A stretch of 64,000 nt of DNA from an uncultured Prolixibacteraceae bacterium (GTDB lineage: Bacteria; Bacteroidota; Bacteroidia; Bacteroidales; Prolixibacteraceae): NCBI GenBank assembly GCA_937915865.1, contig CALGIG010000022.1, positions 62,001-126,000 of the forward strand, given 5' to 3'. The notes under the pieces are model-generated. The model was not told the DNA's origin, did not search any database, and was given only the letters and a program-made list of their open reading frames with translations. The number at the start of each line of letters is the position of its first letter. The stretch's first letter is position 1. A program made the position numbers and the translations under genes. Positions 60,681 to 64,000 of this stretch are shown piece after piece.

Positions 60681-60986
60681 TCAAACTTTAATTTCTACTT
60701 CAACGCCGCTTGGCAATTCAAGCTTCATTAAGGCGTCGATTGTTTTAGCCGTTGAGCTGTAAATGTCGATCAAACGTTTGTAGGACGAAAGTTCGAACTG
60801 TTCCCTTGATTTTTTATTTACAAAGGTTGAGCGCAAAACAGTGAAAATACGTTTGTGAGTAGGAAGTGGAATTGGTCCACTTACTACAGCACCTGTTGTT
60901 TTAACTGTCTTTACGATCTTTTCAGCCGACTTGTCCACTAGATTGTGGTCGTACGATTTCAGCTTAATTCTGATCTTTTGACTCAT
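60681..60986 (-). CDS. rpsJ: 30S ribosomal protein S10
   Basis: 101 residues. MSQKIRIKLKSYDHNLVDKS and SGPIPLPTHKRIFTVLRSTF are diagnostic. It follows fusA by 27 bp without tuf, the Bacteroidota arrangement. S10 is also the NusE transcription factor. Confidence 0.98.
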   Translation of the reverse strand: MSQKIRIKLKSYDHNLVDKSAEKIVKTVKTTGAVVSGPIPLPTHKRIFTVLRSTFVNKKSREQFELSSYKRLIDIYSSTAKTIDALMKLELPSGVEVEIKV

Positions 60987-61013
60987 GATGAGAAAAATTA
61001 ATACAGTTTATAA

Positions 61014-63122
61014 TTATAATAATTCTGTCTTTCCTTTGAGGTCTTCCAGTACTTTAAGTGCAAGTTGTTTTGGCAACTCAACGTATTTGGCAAATTCCAT
61101 CGACGATGTTGCACGTCCGGAAGATAAAGTACGCAATACAGTCACGTATCCAAACAATTCTGAAAGCGGAACCAATGCTTTGATTACACGGGCACCCGAT
61201 TTTTCTTCCATTCCTTCAACCTGACCACGACGACGGTTCAAGTCACCGATAATGTCACCCATGTATTCTTCAGGAGTAACAATTTCGCACTTCATGATTG
61301 GTTCAAGCAACTTTGGACCAGCTTTTCCTGCAGCACTCTTAAACGCCTGACGGGCACAAATTTCGAACGAAAGCGAATCAGAGTCAACAGCATGGTAGCT
61401 ACCATCCAAAAGGGTAACTTTAAGGCTATCCATGTTGAAACCTGCCAACGGACCATTGGACATTGCTGATTCAAAACCTTTCTGTACTGATGGGATATAT
61501 TCGCGAGGAATGTTACCACCTTTTACAGCATCAACGAATGTAAGACCCAATTTACCTTCTTCGGCTGGTTCAACGCGAACAATGATGTCAGCAAATTTAC
61601 CTCTACCTCCAGTTTGTTTTTTGAATACTTCGCGTAATTCTACTGATTTACTGATAGCTTCTTTGTAAGCAACCTGAGGAGCACCTTGGTTACATTCTAC
61701 CTTGAACTCACGTTTTAATCGGTCGATGATAATTTCAAGGTGTAGCTCACCCATACCACGTATTACAGTCTGCCCAGAATCAGGGTCAGTATTTACTTTG
61801 AAAGTTGGGTCTTCTTCAGCAAGTTTAGACAAACCATTACTCAGTTTATCCAAATCTTTCTGAGTTTTAGGCTCAACTGCGATACCGATAACTGGTTCAG
61901 GAAAATCCATACTTTCTAAAACTACCGGATGATCAATATCCGATAAAGTATCACCAGTACGAATATCCTTGAAACCTACAGCAGCACAAATATCACCAGC
62001 TTCAATGTACTCAATTGGGTTCTGTTTATTCGAGTGCATCTGGTACAAACGGGAAATACGTTCTTTCTTACCTGTACGTGAATTGAAAACAGAATCACCG
62101 GCATTGATTCGCCCTGAATATACACGGATGAAGCACAAACGGCCAACATAAGGGTCGGTAGCAATTTTAAACGCCAATGCTGTTACCGGCTCGGCTATAT
62201 CGGCATGACGAATAATCTGCTCATCGCCGTTATACTCGGTACCGATGATTTCACCTTTATCAAGCGGGCTTGGCAAGAAGGCACAAATTGCATCCAACAA
62301 ACGTTGAACACCTTTATTTTTGAAAGCTGAACCACACATCATTGGAATAATTGAACCAGCTATTGTTGCTTTACGGATTACATCCAACATCTGATCAACA
62401 GTAATTGAATCAGGATCATCGAAGAATTTTTCGAGTAATTCATCGTCATGTTCTGCAACTGCTTCAACTAATTTTGCACGGTATTCCTCAGCTTGTTCAA
62501 TATAATCAGCAGGTATCTCTTCCATGTAAAAGGTTGTACCCAATGTTGCATCATCCTTCCAGCGGATAGCTTTCATTTCGATCAAGTCAACAACTCCTTC
62601 GAAAGTTTCCTCTGCACCAATCGGGATAGTGATTGGAACCGGATTTGCGCCCAGTTTTTCTTTCACTTCAGTAACTACGTTGTAGAAATCTGCTCCCTGG
62701 CGGTCCATTTTATTAACAAACCCAATACGCGGTACACCATATTTTTCAGCCTGACGCCATACTGTTTCCGACTGGGCCTCAACACCACCTACAGCACAGA
62801 ACAAAGCAACCGCGCCATCAAGAATACGAAGCGAACGTTCAACTTCAACTGTGAAGTCTACGTGCCCGGGAGTATCGATGATGTTGATTTTATGTTCTTC
62901 GCCCTGGTATTTCCAGAAGGTAGTAGTAGCAGCCGAGGTAATTGTAATACCACGTTCCTGCTCTTGCTCCATCCAGTCCATGGTAGCAGCTCCATCGTGC
63001 ACTTCGCCAATTCGGTGAGTTACCCCTGTATAAAACAGGATTCGCTCCGAAGTGGTCGTCTTGCCGGCATCAATGTGCGCCATGATGCCAATATTTCTCG
63101 TGTATTTTAAATCTTTTGCCAT
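61014..63122 (-). CDS. fusA: Elongation factor G
   Basis: 702 residues. G1 AHIDAGKTTTSERIL near residue 16, G3 DTPGHVDF near 84 and G4 NKMD near 138 are intact, followed by domains II-V. It drives translocation. 47 bp separate it from rpsG. Confidence 0.98.
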   Translation of the reverse strand: MAKDLKYTRNIGIMAHIDAGKTTTSERILFYTGVTHRIGEVHDGAATMDWMEQEQERGITITSAATTTFWKYQGEEHKINIIDTPGHVDFTVEVERSLRILDGAVALFCAVGGVEAQSETVWRQAEKYGVPRIGFVNKMDRQGADFYNVVTEVKEKLGANPVPITIPIGAEETFEGVVDLIEMKAIRWKDDATLGTTFYMEEIPADYIEQAEEYRAKLVEAVAEHDDELLEKFFDDPDSITVDQMLDVIRKATIAGSIIPMMCGSAFKNKGVQRLLDAICAFLPSPLDKGEIIGTEYNGDEQIIRHADIAEPVTALAFKIATDPYVGRLCFIRVYSGRINAGDSVFNSRTGKKERISRLYQMHSNKQNPIEYIEAGDICAAVGFKDIRTGDTLSDIDHPVVLESMDFPEPVIGIAVEPKTQKDLDKLSNGLSKLAEEDPTFKVNTDPDSGQTVIRGMGELHLEIIIDRLKREFKVECNQGAPQVAYKEAISKSVELREVFKKQTGGRGKFADIIVRVEPAEEGKLGLTFVDAVKGGNIPREYIPSVQKGFESAMSNGPLAGFNMDSLKVTLLDGSYHAVDSDSLSFEICARQAFKSAAGKAGPKLLEPIMKCEIVTPEEYMGDIIGDLNRRRGQVEGMEEKSGARVIKALVPLSELFGYVTVLRTLSSGRATSSMEFAKYVELPKQLALKVLEDLKGKTELL

Positions 63123-63169
63123 TTTAAAACCAATAACTAACTAAACTAAACTATCAAACTATCTATCAA

Positions 63170-63646
63170 CTAAAAACGAAAATGTGCAAATGCGCGGTTA
63201 GCTTCTGCCATACGGTGGGTATCTTCTTTTTTCTTAAATGCGCCACCTTCTTCATTGTATGCAGCTACTACTTCGGCAGCAAGTTTCTCAGCCATTGAAC
63301 GGCCTGAACGCTTGCGCGAAAATAAAATCATATTTTTTACTGAGATTGCGGTTTTTCTTTCAGGACGGATTTCCATAGGAACCTGGAAAGTTGCACCACC
63401 AACGCGGCGGCTTTTTACTTCTACATGAGGAGTGATTTTCTCGAGTGCTTTTTTGAAAACATCCAATGGACTAAGTTCTGAATCTTTCATTTTGTTGCCA
63501 ACGATGTCCATGGCGTCGTAGAAGATTTGATATGCGATTGATTTTTTACCGTCGTACATTAAGTCGTTTACGAAACGGGTTACCAATACGTCGTTGAATT
63601 TTGGATCGGGCAGAAGAATCCTCTTCTTTGGTTTCGATTTTCTCAT
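63170..63646 (-). CDS. rpsG: 30S ribosomal protein S7
   Basis: 158 residues. MRKSKPKKRILLPDPKFNDV, the central GGATFQVPMEIRPERKTAIS and the end RMAEANRAFAHFRF are typical of S7, which nucleates head assembly. Confidence 0.98.
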   Translation of the reverse strand: MRKSKPKKRILLPDPKFNDVLVTRFVNDLMYDGKKSIAYQIFYDAMDIVGNKMKDSELSPLDVFKKALEKITPHVEVKSRRVGGATFQVPMEIRPERKTAISVKNMILFSRKRSGRSMAEKLAAEVVAAYNEEGGAFKKKEDTHRMAEANRAFAHFRF

Positions 63647-63774
63647 TATGTAATGCTTTTGTGTTAATTTAAATTAGCTGTCGTTTAAATTCTGGCTTCA
63701 ATCGGCCTCTCTGGCCTCTTTACTCAACTCAAACCACAAAGCTAGAACGTCAATTAATTAATAAAATGCGAATG

Positions 63775-64000
63775 TTATTTTTTCGCTTTAGGCCTTTTAG
63801 CACCGTATTTCGAACGTCTTTGTGTACGTCCTTCAACACCTGCTGTGTCGAGAGCACCACGGATTAAATGGTAACGAACACCTGGAAGGTCTTTTACCCT
63901 GCCACCACGTACCAATACAATAGAGTGTTCCTGAAGGTTATGTCCTTCTCCCGGAATGTAAGCGTTCACTTCCTTGCCATTTGTTAAGCGTACACGGGCT
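63775..64000 (-). CDS. rpsL: 30S ribosomal protein S12 (5' end outside window)
   Basis: Only the last 74 or so residues are inside the window. Reading through the window edge gives RVRLTNGKEVNAYIPGEGHN, then GGRVKDLPGVRYHLIRG, which includes the lysine (RVKDLPG) whose change gives streptomycin resistance elsewhere; here it is wild type. The ATG at 63,969 is internal. The gene is the first of the str part of the operon; its promoter lies outside. Confidence 0.97.
   Translation of the reverse strand, partial: ARVRLTNGKEVNAYIPGEGHNLQEHSIVLVRGGRVKDLPGVRYHLIRGALDTAGVEGRTQRRSKYGAKRPKAKK

Overview
The window comes from a member of the Bacteroidota, most likely Bacteroidales/Marinilabiliales-like, although I cannot fix the genus. 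The evidence is a RagB/SusD lipoprotein, promoters of the TTTG-N19-TAnnTTTG type, a type IX secretion sorting tail, a tRNA without encoded CCA, and the order rpsL-rpsG-fusA-rpsJ with no tuf gene in between.

Bases 1-9.6 kb are the end of a SusD-containing nutrient-uptake locus. They hold a truncated susD-like gene, two exported FAD-dependent oxidoreductases, a CstA-type carbon-starvation transporter, and a 1003-residue exported protein with two FAD domains in one chain. A MITE-like inverted repeat follows. Bases 9.9-25.7 kb are ordinary chromosomal genes: an MFS permease, an ECF sigma factor with a putative anti-sigma and an exported partner, an NrtR-like Nudix regulator, ychF, asnB, a thioredoxin lipoprotein, an EamA permease, a creatininase-family enzyme, a CotH protein, an S41 protease and a DUF4010 membrane protein.

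At 25,888 lies tRNA-Lys(CTT). Its last 46 bases plus one flanking base recur exactly at 37,456-37,502, which bounds an 11.5-kb integrated element. The element reads leftward. Next to its right end are a tyrosine integrase and three unknown genes, closed by a terminator. A gene-free control region follows, with a perfect 11-bp inverted repeat and two 17-bp iteron-like repeats. Then comes an operon with a small HTH protein, two small unknown proteins, a replication-initiator-like protein, a DnaB helicase, a RimK-like ATP-grasp protein whose metal-binding residues are replaced, and a second tyrosine recombinase. Last come a head-tail adaptor, two related tail-chaperone-like proteins and a tape measure protein. 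No capsid, portal, terminase, major tail or lysis gene is visible. The element is therefore a phage satellite or a reduced prophage, and it is the most novel part of the window.

Bases 37.5-46.9 kb hold a histidine ammonia-lyase, hisS, a WbuC-type cupin, a membrane hybrid histidine kinase ending in a LuxR-type domain, an exported PHP-like protein, ettA and a single-domain response regulator. From 47 kb to the end is the large ribosomal superoperon on the minus strand. It runs from rpsL (cut by the window end) through fusA, S10, spc and alpha genes to rplQ, and includes secY, infA and rpoA but no map gene.
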